Both the position numbers and the translations under genes were made by a program. A stretch of 64,000 nt of DNA from Rheum nobile (Eukaryota > Streptophyta > Magnoliopsida > Caryophyllales > Polygonaceae), in assembly GCA_027886185.1 (NCBI GenBank), contig WOAB01000158.1, positions 186,001 through 250,000 on the forward strand, written 5' to 3'. The notes beneath the pieces were generated by a model, which saw only the letters and a list, made by a program, of their open reading frames with translations, searched no databases and had not been told where the DNA came from. This document shows positions 42,733 to 51,597 of this stretch, one piece after another. The first letter of the stretch is position 1; each line of letters starts with the position of its first letter.

Positions 42733-42739
42733 TATATAA
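42733..42739 (+). promoter_or_regulatory. Internal TATA box upstream of ORF3 (element G)
   Basis: TATATAA is followed at about +15 by GGGTCTCCAGGTAAGT and then a pyrimidine-rich leader (CTTCCTCTTCCTCTCTGCC...) up to ATG 42,847. Element C has the same layout: TATATAT at 55,416-55,422 (minus), CGTCTCCAAGG, a CT-rich leader and ATG at 55,320. Conservation of TATA spacing (about 97-108 bp from the ATG) suggests a separate promoter for ORF3. Inference from sequence only. Confidence 0.55.
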
Positions 42740-42846
42740 TTCGGGTCTCCAGGTAAGTCTCTTCTTCACTATTCCCTTATCTTCCTTAAGTTATCTTCCT
42801 CTTCCTCTCTGCCTCTCGTCTTCCCAGCTCTCTCTCTCACACAAAA

Positions 42847-44493
42847 ATGGCCTCAAACACTAACCTTGCCCAAGACCTCCAAAACCTCCTTGACAAACTG
42901 TCCTCCATGGGGACAGACCCCGCTCTCCTCGCCGCCATTACCCAGTCCCTACCTTCCTCCTCCACCACCCCAGCGACCACCAAAGTTATCCCTCCACCAT
43001 CACCAACCCAGGACCAACTCGCCATGGTCCCCTACATAGCCCCAATCGCCCCAAACACAGAACCCACTCCACAAAACCCTAACCCTAAAATCTCCCCGGC
43101 CGTTCCCACTGCCATATCCTCTACTGAAAGAGAGGAGGTTTATTCCTCTCTAACCCATCCTGACCCCATTGAAGAAGAGATAAAGGAGTTACCTAGAGAG
43201 ACCACTCCAGTCACCACTGAGGAGCACGTGGCTGTGAAGGAGAAGATTCAGGGAGTTGTAAGGTGTCTCGCTAAGGAATTGGTTGAGGAAGAAGATGAGG
43301 AGGAACCTCTTATTTCTCTAAAGTCATCTGGAAGGATAAAGGCTGCATACTCATCCAAGAGGAAGACCCGCTCTCAGAAGAAGTCCGAGAAGGCTATCAC
43401 AGTCAGTTCTGACGAGGAGACAGAACCCCTCACTGGGAACAAAGTGAAGAAAGCCAAGGTCTCTGTTGGTCCTCTCCGCAAAAGTCAACGTCGTCAGCCC
43501 GCCAAGGCCAAAGGAAAGGTGGCGGCTGATGAAGTCAAAAACATGAGCCATAAGTCCGTGGTAAAAGAATTGCTGGTGGACCCGGAGTTCCTTAAGGAGA
43601 ATTATCTGGAGGAGGTGTATGCAGTACTGGATGCTCAGAAGTGGAGTCGGCTGTTCGTGGAAGAAGAAGGAGTGGATGAGGACTTGATAAGGGAGTTCTA
43701 TTCGTCTTATGTGATGGAAGTCAGACCCCACACCGTTCTGGGGAGCTACAAGCTTGGAGGGAAGGTACATCTGTTTTCGAGCATTGAGTTGGGAGTAGCC
43801 TTGGGAGTCCCACATGAGGGGTATGGCGAGTACCCAAAAGGAAGATGGCCTAAGGATTTTTCATATTCTGAAGCAGTGTGGGCAGTGGCTGGCATTGGGA
43901 ATGCTTTGGGAAGTGGTGATCTTGACATATCTGAGATGTCTGCCGTCAATAAAGTATTATACCACTTCTTGATCAGCAACATCACGCCCAGGGGACAGAA
44001 AAGGAACCGACTACTGATTTTGGATATTGTCCTCCTATCTACGCTATTGAAGAAGGAACCCATTTGCCTCCCCAGGATTATGATGCAGCACATGTCCCAT
44101 GCTAGGAACACAGACCAACACGCTCTTCCGTTCCCTCGAGTTGTCAAAAAGATTCTTGAGTACCATAAAGTCTACAACTCCTCGTCGGAATCGAGTGTCT
44201 TCTCCCGCCCCTTCGATGTCAGTAATCTACACAAGATGAAGTTTGTTCTTCAAGGTGACGAAGGCTGGGTGAAACTGGATAGTGTTCCGACTGTTTCTGA
44301 GACTATAGAAGATTCTGAGGCGGACAGTTATGAGGGGGAACTGAATGAGAAATCATCTCTGGGGAAGGATCTGAGAAGTCTTTGCCAGGCAGTGCAGGAT
44401 TTGGCTGCTCAGCAGACGCTTCTCTTGGCAGACGTACGCGCGCTTCTCTCCCATCACGTATCAGCTCCATCGGCTGGTCATAGTGATGCCTAA
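42847..44493 (+). CDS. ORF3 of element G: intact 548-residue protein of unknown function
   Basis: ATG 42,847 follows a CT-rich leader, in context AAAAATGGCC. Residues 40-105 are Pro/Thr/Ser-rich, and 105-165 are acidic. Two basic clusters, KRKTRSQKK (about 170) and RKSQRRQPAKAKGK (about 210), could be nuclear localisation or nucleic-acid-binding signals. A conserved globular core (about 225-450) contains SHKSVVKELLVDPEFL, LIREFYSSYVMEV, YPKGRWPKDF and RNTDQHALPFPR. The tail (505-535) looks like a coiled coil. There is no signal peptide or membrane segment, so it is not envelope-like. The core resembles what is often called putative plant transposon protein (Transposase_32-like); this is a tentative match. 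A relative lies behind pol in element C. It is intact while gag is broken and pol is lost. Confidence 0.8.
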   Translation: MASNTNLAQDLQNLLDKLSSMGTDPALLAAITQSLPSSSTTPATTKVIPPPSPTQDQLAMVPYIAPIAPNTEPTPQNPNPKISPAVPTAISSTEREEVYSSLTHPDPIEEEIKELPRETTPVTTEEHVAVKEKIQGVVRCLAKELVEEEDEEEPLISLKSSGRIKAAYSSKRKTRSQKKSEKAITVSSDEETEPLTGNKVKKAKVSVGPLRKSQRRQPAKAKGKVAADEVKNMSHKSVVKELLVDPEFLKENYLEEVYAVLDAQKWSRLFVEEEGVDEDLIREFYSSYVMEVRPHTVLGSYKLGGKVHLFSSIELGVALGVPHEGYGEYPKGRWPKDFSYSEAVWAVAGIGNALGSGDLDISEMSAVNKVLYHFLISNITPRGQKRNRLLILDIVLLSTLLKKEPICLPRIMMQHMSHARNTDQHALPFPRVVKKILEYHKVYNSSSESSVFSRPFDVSNLHKMKFVLQGDEGWVKLDSVPTVSETIEDSEADSYEGELNEKSSLGKDLRSLCQAVQDLAAQQTLLLADVRALLSHHVSAPSAGHSDA

Positions 44494-44724
44494 CCGTTTA
44501 CCTGCCATCCATCCACTCATTTGTTCCCTTGCTCATCTATCCTCCTTAGTTGTTTTTATTTTTCTCTGACTTGTGTGCCCTGTGTGGCTTAATGACTGTG
44601 TTTAGATGTTTTGCATGTTTTGGCTGTCTTTGCATGTTGTTTAAGTTTTTTTTTATTAATGACAAGGGGTTTTTTGTTTATCTGGCATTGATCTTTCTTC
44701 TCTAACTCTTTACTGTGTCTTTGA

Positions 44725-44912
44725 TGATGCCAAAAGGGGGAAAATGATAGGTAGCATTGTCTAAGGGGGAACAGAACAGGTAAAACGTATTGCTGAACTA
44801 AGGGGGAACTAACGGTGTTTTTAGTGGGAATCTTTCTTGTCAGTTTTGTCTTGTTCTAGTTGGTATATGCTTCATTGTTAAGGGTGTTTGTCACCATCAA
44901 AAAGGGAGAATT
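44725..44912 (+). other. Multiple polypurine tracts of element G
   Basis: AAAAGGGGGAAAATG (about 44,732), TAAGGGGGAACAGAAC (about 44,763), TAAGGGGGAACTAACG (about 44,799) and AAAAAGGGAGAATT ending at the 3' LTR. Several purine tracts in this position are typical of Sireviruses. Confidence 0.78.
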
Positions 44913-45837
44913 TGTTGAATTCCTTAGGTTTTGATGGTTACAAACACTCAACTAATATGTGTACCAAGTGTTTCTGGGACAAGAAGAGTTATCCCAGGGA
45001 GCTTTGCAGCACAGGATCTCAGAGGGAACAAAGGCTTGCTTAGCGCTTTGTTACCTCTCAAGGAACTGAAGTGACGGACTAGATCAAGGCTGCAAAAGTA
45101 AAGAAGTCATCCAGCGTGCTGAGTTAAGGAAACAAACCAAGAAGCCACGCGGTAGAGGATGAAGACTTCGGCTCCAAGGATCAAGCCGGATTGCGCGAAG
45201 ATATGGAGAGAGAAAACCCGATCGTGTTGATCCTAGGAATCTTTCCTAAGATAAGGCGATTGGAGAGAGAAGAACGTTATCCAATCGGTTGGATTAATTA
45301 AGGAACTCCTTCCTTAATTAATATAACCGGTTGTGATATCTTATCTTCAAAACAAAATCATATCTTTGTAATCCGATTCTAGTATTTCCTAATTTTGTGT
45401 CAATTAGGGTTTTAGCCGAGTTGTATTTAAGAGAAGCATGGATTCTTTTCTAAAACACGATGCAGAAGAAAAAGTAGAACGAAGAGCGTTCAGTTGAGAA
45501 GAAAAAGAGAGTGAAGTGTTTGTGAGTCTTTGAGGGTTGAGTTCGGATTCATCGTTGTAGGAGTGATCTTCGAATCTAGGTGGGAAGTCTAGTGTTTTGG
45601 AGTCCATGCTACAAGTGTAATCGAACAAGAAATCAATAAGACAAGTACACACTTCAAAATCCTCTCAAGCGGAAGCTTTAAGGTAGTGGTTTTTCCTTGA
45701 GAAGCTAGTTTTGCTAATCAGGGTTTCCACTATATATCGTGAGTTCGATCTGTTATCTTTCTTGCTATTTTAATCCGCTGTGCCTTCTGTGGGAACAAAG
45801 CTTTTGTTCCCTCAGACGTAACTCTAATGATCCAATA
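44913..45837 (+). repeat. 3' LTR of element G (925 bp)
   Basis: Nearly identical to 38,721-39,645. The terminal CA has become TA (…CCAATA, 45,837). It is followed by ATCCT (45,838-45,842), the target-site copy. Confidence 0.93.
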
Positions 45838-45842
45838 ATCCT

Positions 45843-45925
45843 AAATTATCTCCTAAACCCATACAGATGGTACCTAATAACCTAATAACAGCTCCTAGTT
45901 ACGCACTACAAAGTAGAGCGTATCA
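45843..45925 (-). repeat. 3' LTR of element H, remainder
   Basis: AAATTATCTCCTAAACCC...GTAGAGCGTATCA matches 53,949-54,031 of the 5' LTR, completing the LTR split by element G. Confidence 0.88.
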
Positions 45926-47380
45926 AATTCCCACATGCTTAGACCTTGCTCATCCTCGAGTAAGCTAATAGAAACCTACTCCTCCAATGAAATACCCAAG
46001 GTCTCAGGAAGCACAACAAAACTCTCCACTAAGAACCGCACCTACTCATGAATCTCCATAGCACCAACACAGAAACACAGCACACCAGCCTTAAGGAAAA
46101 CATAGTATTTCCCCCAAGCTTAACCCGAACTCCAGTATGTGAATGAAAATATCTAATCCTAGCTCCAGTCTATCTTCTTATAACTCCCAAAGTGACCTAC
46201 CCGAATCCTCCTTATGACTCCACCACTTATGTCGCCACGCCAAAATGAATGAATTCTAATAATCACCCCTCTTTTTTTCACTCATTTTGCCTAGGCGCCC
46301 TTTCGGGTTTTCACCTAGCCACTCATTTCATTTTTCACAGATGAGCTCACCAATCCTCACATCGCTCTTTAGCCTCTTATTACCCCAGCCTAGTACTGGT
46401 CCGGGCCCCTAAATTTTGCCTAAGCCGCCCTTTCAGGTTTTCAGCTTAGTCAGGTTTATTCTCATTTTTTTTTTCAACCAACAGCAAGTATAAATCCCTC
46501 CCCCATGCTTAAATATTGCATTGTCCTCAATGTAATGAAAGACGAAAATGAAGCTCTGGGGGGAAAGAAATATACCCACTAGCGATGCCGAGGTGGTCTG
46601 TGTCTCGGATGTCGTGGCAGGCGTGGCAGTGGAAAATCATGGAAACAAGAGTATTTGGTGCCATGGCAGGAGGCAATGAAATTAAGCCCATCGGTTGTCG
46701 GTCCCTTATATGCCTCCCACCTGTGTGAAGCAGAGGCGTCCCAATGCTTGATGTAAAAGAACTACACCAGCGACTGATCTCGGAGTATCCGCACGTCCGC
46801 ATGAAGCTCAGCTATCCACTCCCCATACTGTCTACCTGGGTCTGTAGGACCACTCGAAGTGCCTGCCGCATGGTGTCAGCAGCCTCATACTGTCTCTCTA
46901 TCACAAACATATATCAGTCGGGGCCTCTGGAATCTCCTCTTCATTAGATGTATAATGTTGTGCCATCATCAGTTTCCAAATAAAAATCCCAGGCTACATC
47001 TCCTCCTCATCAGCTAAAGCATCCTCATGCTCAGTAACCAAATAAAACAGCCGCAAAACCAAAGGAAAAAAAGGGTGGCGGCGGTCGCGGCATCAACCTA
47101 AAATTTTTGTGCAGAACGCAGGGTCGCTATCGCGGTTTTCACTAGCGCCCGCATTTTTTTTTGCTCCGGCTTCATCCTTCCAGTACAGAGCAAGGCCGCG
47201 ATCGCGGTTTTTAGGCCGCGGTCGCGGCTTTGCCTGCGAGAGCCTCTTTTTCTGCAAGTTAGTTTAAAAACGCAACAAGGAAAACTAATAACAGAAGAAG
47301 GGAAACTACTTACCTCGGGTTGCCTCCCGAGAAGCGCCTTGGTTAATGCCGTGGCTCGACATAGTGCCTTGTAGATCAAC
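45926..47380 (-). other. 3' region of element H
   Basis: No reliable gene. It contains two Athila-like blocks: CTCCCCCATGC plus TTGTCCTCAATG (46,499-46,532) and GGGTTGCCTCCCGAGAAGCG (47,317-47,336). A repeated phrase GCCCTTTCGGGTTTTCACCT (about 46,288) / GCCCTTTCAGGTTTTCAGCT (about 46,428) is present. CpG-rich palindromes GGCGGTCGCGGC, CCGCGATCGCGGTTT and CCGCGGTCGCGGCTTT lie at 47,080-47,235. A 91-codon minus frame at 46,802-46,527 matches nothing recognised. Confidence 0.6.
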
Positions 47381-48582
47381 TTAAGTTATCACATCAACAG
47401 AACTCATAGAATCATTATCAGGAGGGTGTTTCTTAGCATCATAAATGTTGTATTCTACACTTTCACCATCAAATTCCATTGTCAGTGAACCACTACTCAC
47501 ATCAATTTTTGTATTGGCGGTCTTAAGAAATGGCCTACCTAACATAACAGGACTTGCATGTTTATCATGTCCCATATCCATCACAAAGAAGTCAACAGGA
47601 AAAATCAAATTATCAACCTTCACAAGGACGTCCTCTACTACTCCTTTCGGATAAACATTAGACAAATCAGCTAACTGAATCACCGTCCCAGTTTCATGCA
47701 ATGGTCCCAACCCCAAAGATTCATATAAAGAGTAAGGCAACACATTAATAGATGCATCTAGATCTAGCATGGATCGTTCAAACTTAGTTTCACCTATCGT
47801 ACAAGGAATACTAAACATGCCAGGGTCATCACACTTCTTAGGCATTCGCCTTTCCAACACAGCAGATACATGTTCACTAACTTTAACCTTTTTCTTGCTT
47901 TTGGCTTTTTGATTCCTCTTAATTTTACATAATTCTTTCAGAAACTTTGCATAGCGAGGAAAACTTTTAATCAATTTAAGCAAGGAAATGTTTACCTCAC
48001 ATTTACTTAAGGTTTCGAAAATCTCCTTGTCATTCTCCAGCTTTCTTGTGTCTTTCAGCGCCTCAGGGAATGGCGGAATTGGCTTCTGTGAGCCAAGGGG
48101 AGGAAAATCTGGACGAACATAACCATCTTGGCAATCTGTAGCACAACCGCGATCGCGGTTCCTCTTGGTGGCTTTCTGTAACTTTCCCGCGGTCGCTGTT
48201 TCGTTCTGCTGTAGGCCGCGGTTCTTCTTCTGAGGTAAAACTATGATCACGGTTTTCCACTCGCGATCGCGGGTCTGCTTTTTGACTTGCTTCTGCAGAA
48301 CCGTCTCCCTGCATTATGTCTTCTATAAATAAACCACGATCGCGGTTCCTCTCGACTGGTTTCTGCAGGAATTTCATTGTTTGCAGCTTTCGTCTCTTCA
48401 TATAATTCGTCCCTTTCAGCTAAGGGAACTTTGCTTTTGTCATCTAACTCCTTCCCACTCCTCAACATGATGGAATTAACACTCTGTCTCGGGTTTAACT
48501 CTATTTGCGACGGTAGCTTACTCGCCTCCCTAGCCTCCAGTTTGCTTACTGCCTGAGAGATCTGCCCAACTTGATTCCCCAA
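47381..48582 (-). pseudogene. Gag-protease C-terminal half of element H
   Basis: The main frame (48,250-47,381) reads PIPPFPEALKD, FLKELCKIKR, then ISxALERRMPKKCDDPGMFSIPCTIG-type sequence and the retropepsin motif MLDLDASINVLPYSLYESLG (about 47,770-47,712), ending GRPFLKTANTKIDV and TAA/TAG behind ...SSVDVIT. Athila-type proteases normally have D-L-G-A-S; here Gly is Asp, a change likely to harm activity. Upstream, 48,582-48,247 reads LRSGKELDDKSK in another frame. The junction region contains five palindrome-like CCGCGATCGCGG inserts that encode repeated RNRDRG/ERNSDRG words and lie at the frame breaks. Confidence 0.75.
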
Positions 48583-48609
48583 GTTCTGAATGCTTGACTT
48601 GGTCTCATG

Positions 48610-48791
48610 CTAAAATTGAACCAGATTGCTCTGCATGGTGGTCATGTTCCGAGTCATGGTGGTCATGTTCTGCGCAAGGGCCTTTATCATGTTCTCTGTA
48701 GATATAGATGAACTCGAACTCTGCCATTGAGGTCTAGGGTAATATGGTGGTCTGAATGGTTGTTGTTGTTGACCTCCAAGCTGCTGAAATT
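48610..48791 (-). pseudogene. Gag segment of element H, right after the CACTA insertion
   Basis: The minus frame continues Gag beyond the CACTA junction: QQLGGQQQQPFRPPYYPRPQ, then ENMIKALAQNMTTMTRNMTT, a Met/Thr coiled-coil-like segment, then a stop near 48,610. The same frame resumes at 48,582 (GNQVGQISQAVSKLE), so one nonsense codon separates them. ATT at 48,789-48,791 is the CACTA target duplication. Confidence 0.75.
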
Positions 48792-48814
48792 CACTAGTGG
48801 AAAAAACCCTTTTA

Positions 48815-49215
48815 GAGGCGGGCCTTTTGACACTTATTGCGGCGAACACCGATCGCCGCAACTGAGGGGGCTGCAACAAGTAGGGAAGCTTTTTGAGGCG
48901 GGCTATATACGCCTCTACAAGTGGCTTTTAGAGGCGGGCCTATGGAGGCCCGCCTCTAAAAGCCACTTGTAGAGGCGGGCCTCCATAGGCCCGCCTCTAA
49001 AAGTGCTCGGCCGTAGTGCACTTGTTGAGGTGGGCCTATGGAGGCCCGCCTCAACAAGTGTCTTTTAGAGGCGGGCCTCCATAGGCCCGCCTCTAAAAGC
49101 CTCAACAATTCGAACCTGACTCGGCCGAGTACTCGGCCGAGTCAGGCTCGGTTTATTGTATTTTAACAATTCGAGCCTAACTCGACCCAGAACTCGGCCG
49201 AGTGCTCGGCCGAGT
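48815..49215. repeat. Subterminal palindromes of CACTA 2, left end
   Basis: TAGAGGCGGGCCTATGGAGG followed by its inverse CCTCCATAGGCCCGCCTCTA occurs in several orders (about 48,910-49,100), giving hairpins with arms of roughly 25-35 bp. Then ACTCGGCCGAGT units with the flanking words TCAGGCTCG/CGAGCCTGA follow. These are the likely binding sites for a CACTA accessory protein, by analogy with En/Spm. Confidence 0.8.
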
Positions 49216-49709
49216 CAGGCTCGAATTGTTGAAATACCATACACACAGATTTGCAGAATAATATACATCAACACAACAGATCGATTTCATTCACAGAATA
49301 ATATAACATATTTCACCAAAGTACAGTCAGATTCTCAACAACAATATACAGGACAAGTACAAACAAGTTCAATCCGATAATAAATACTTCGATGTAAAAT
49401 ACTGTGCCCATTGCTCACGAACAACGTCTAGTGGCAGCAGGTAGCCCCAATGTTACCGGAAATGCCTCGGAGCCTTCCTGCATTGTCACATGAAAATGAA
49501 CTTCCTAAGAGGAGAGAACAAGCTATAATTAAAAATCCAAGGAAGACAATGTTACCGGAAATGCTCATGCACAAAAAACTAGATCATGATTTCATGAGTA
49601 CATATAAAAAAAAAGCATATGAGTACATATAAAAATAAACATTGTCTACCACATAAAAAATCTCATCTTATTCATTTGTGATTTGTAAATAAATTACCTC
49701 ATCTTATTC

Positions 49710-50347
49710 ATTTGTGATTTGTAACCCATATTCCGTCCCTATGATCCATACGGATGTGATTAGTAGTATTTGCATCTTCCTCCTCGGGTAATGGTTGAAC
49801 AACAGTTGATAACAAGGGTGTGTCGTCATACTCGTCATACTCTTCTTCATCCACAACATCATCAATACCCAGAATATGTCTTTTACCTTGGGCAACTGCA
49901 CGCCATCTAGGATCAACATTGTCTACCACATAAAAAATCTGCTTAGCTTGTGATGCTAGGATGAATGGCTCGTTATTCTCAGCAATATCATCATCTTTTT
50001 GGTCATCATCATCATCCATCTCATTATTCTCAGCAATATCATCATCACTATCATCAGTGTCTACCCGAACATCAAACTCATTGACACTAGAACTTGGACG
50101 ATCAAGTATTTTCTCACCATGCCAAAACCAAATATGGTAATCTTGTTTGAAACCACGACGAAATAAATGATCCTCAATCTCATCAATACCATCTAACCGC
50201 CTTATATTCTTACAATCACGGCATGGACAATAGATTTTTTCGGCTTTCGTACTCCGTTGGTGTGCTAAAGCACATCTAATGAACTCCTAAACCCCACTCA
50301 AGTATTCTGTCGTAGTATGGTCACCGTACATCCAAGGACGACTCATT
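49710..50347 (-). pseudogene. CACTA transposase remnant: N-terminal associated domain joined to C-terminal end
   Basis: The minus frame starts at ATG 50,347 (MSRPWMYGDHTTTEYLSGV), hits a TAG, and continues RCALAHQRSTKAEKIYCPCR with CKNIRRLDGIDEIEDHLFRRG. This is the plant transposase-associated domain with its C-x2-C pair and the HLFxRGF motif. After an acidic run of Asp/Glu (about 50,010-49,960) the frame goes directly into FILASQAKQIFYVVDNVDPR and HILGIDDVVDEEEYDE, which belong to the far C-terminus (DUF4216-type end) of CACTA TNP2-like transposases. The catalytic TNP2 domain is missing. It ends at a stop near 49,708. Confidence 0.72.
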
Positions 50348-50389
50348 TATAGTAATAAATGCAAAACAAGGAAGATTTAATATCATTTC

Positions 50390-50970
50390 TAATAACTATC
50401 CCGCCAAGGGCCTAAATTATGAATTCTATCCCGCCAATGACCTAAATAGATAATAATAAGCAACTAAGCAAGAAAAAATACAAACTCAACTATCCCGCCA
50501 AGGGCCTAGATTATGAATTCTATCCCGCCAAGGGCCTAAGGAATTAGGGTAGAAGTATTACCTTGACCCAATATCGAGCCTTCAAGACAATGCCTTTATC
50601 AACCTGCAGAATGTAATTTCCCTAATTAAATAAACCGTAAAAATGTGATCCTCTAGTATATTACATCTTCAATACAGTATAATACATAGATTATGAGACA
50701 GAAAATATAGAGAAACGCATATTAGAAAAACGCATATTCATAGGGGCATTTCATCAAACACCTTCAATGCACGAACAAGTTGACCAAAATACACAAATTC
50801 GTACAAGCTTTAAACACAAAATACACAAATTAGAAATCAGTACATTAGGATTTGCATATTCGTAGGGGCATTTCATCAAAAAATCTGCTTAGACAAACGC
50901 ATATTCATAGGGGCATTTCATCAAACACCTTCAATGCACGACCTTTAAACACAAAAATAAACAAATTCGT
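50390..50970. repeat. Small direct repeats inside CACTA 2
   Basis: CTATCCCGCCAAGGGCCTA with AATTATGAATTC occurs four times at 50,397-50,545. ACGCATATTCATAGGGGCAT followed by TTCATCAAACACC occurs at about 50,736 and 50,899, with a third partial copy at about 50,852. Non-coding. Confidence 0.75.
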
Positions 50971-51597
50971 ACAAGCTTTAAACACAATACAGAGAAACGC
51001 ATATTAGAGAAACGCTTACCCACTAGAGGAATCGGGTGAGGAAGTCGGAGTTCTGGTGAAACCGAGTGCTCGGCGAGAGGAGACGAGACGAAGTCTGAAC
51101 GAAGCGAAGAGGTGAATGTTCTGGTGAACGAAGCGCGCGCGGAGAAGCTGAATGTTTTAATTAAGTATATTAGGGTAGACTTATAGAGGCGGGCCTATTT
51201 ATGCCCGCCTCTATAAGTCCAACGTTATGGCCGAGAAAGAGGCAATAGAGGCGGGCCTCCTAATGCCCGCCTCTATTGCATACGTTTGTTGAGGCGGGCT
51301 TATGGAGGCCCGCCTCAACAAAACTTAATAGAGGCGGGCATTTTCGCCCACCTCAATTACTTACCATTAGAGGCGGGCCTTTAATCGGCCCACCTCTAAT
51401 ACTTTAGCGGGAATAATTTTTCGGAAACCTTTTGAGGCGTATAAATTTTTGCCCGCCTCAATAGAATTTTTTGAGGCGTATAAAATAATTATCCACCTCA
51501 AAAACCTGAAAAACTGATTGCATAGGACGTTGTTGAGGCGTTTTGTTATAGGCCCGCCTCTAAAAGGGCGTCTCAACAAGTGTTTTTTCCACTAGTG

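Larger units (their letters stand above)
38721..45837 (+). mobile_element. Element G: pol-less Sirevirus derivative with an intact third ORF (7.1 kb)
   Basis: Two 925-bp LTRs (38,721-39,645; 44,913-45,837) start TGTTGAATTCC and are flanked by ATCCT (38,716-38,720; 45,838-45,842). PBS 39,648, gag 39,702-41,656 (broken), a short remnant, then ORF3 42,847-44,493 and purine tracts. Protease, integrase, RT and RNase H are all absent. By eye the LTRs differ at about 19 positions with no indels, so it is older than element B but still recent. Movement would have needed an autonomous relative such as element C. Confidence 0.93.
48792..51597 (-). mobile_element. CACTA transposon 2: deletion derivative in gag of element H
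   Basis: Terminal inverted repeats CACTAGTGGAAAAAAC (48,792) and GTTTTTTCCACTAGTG (51,597) are flanked by the 3-bp duplication ATT (48,789-48,791; 51,598-51,600). Both ends carry dense subterminal repeats of AGAGGCGGGCC / GGCCCGCCTCTAAAAG, partly as long palindromes (48,815-49,105; 51,180-51,565). A CTCGGCCGAGT palindrome series is at 49,115-49,215. The interior holds the two ends of a transposase gene with the catalytic middle deleted, so it is non-autonomous. Confidence 0.93.

Noticed and set aside
42847..44493. Calling ORF3 an envelope gene
   Set aside because: No signal peptide, no hydrophobic membrane segment and basic nuclear-type clusters; position behind pol alone is not enough.
50390..50970. 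CRISPR-like array
   Set aside because: The repeats are few, unequally spaced, without unique spacers of constant length, and lie inside a plant CACTA element.
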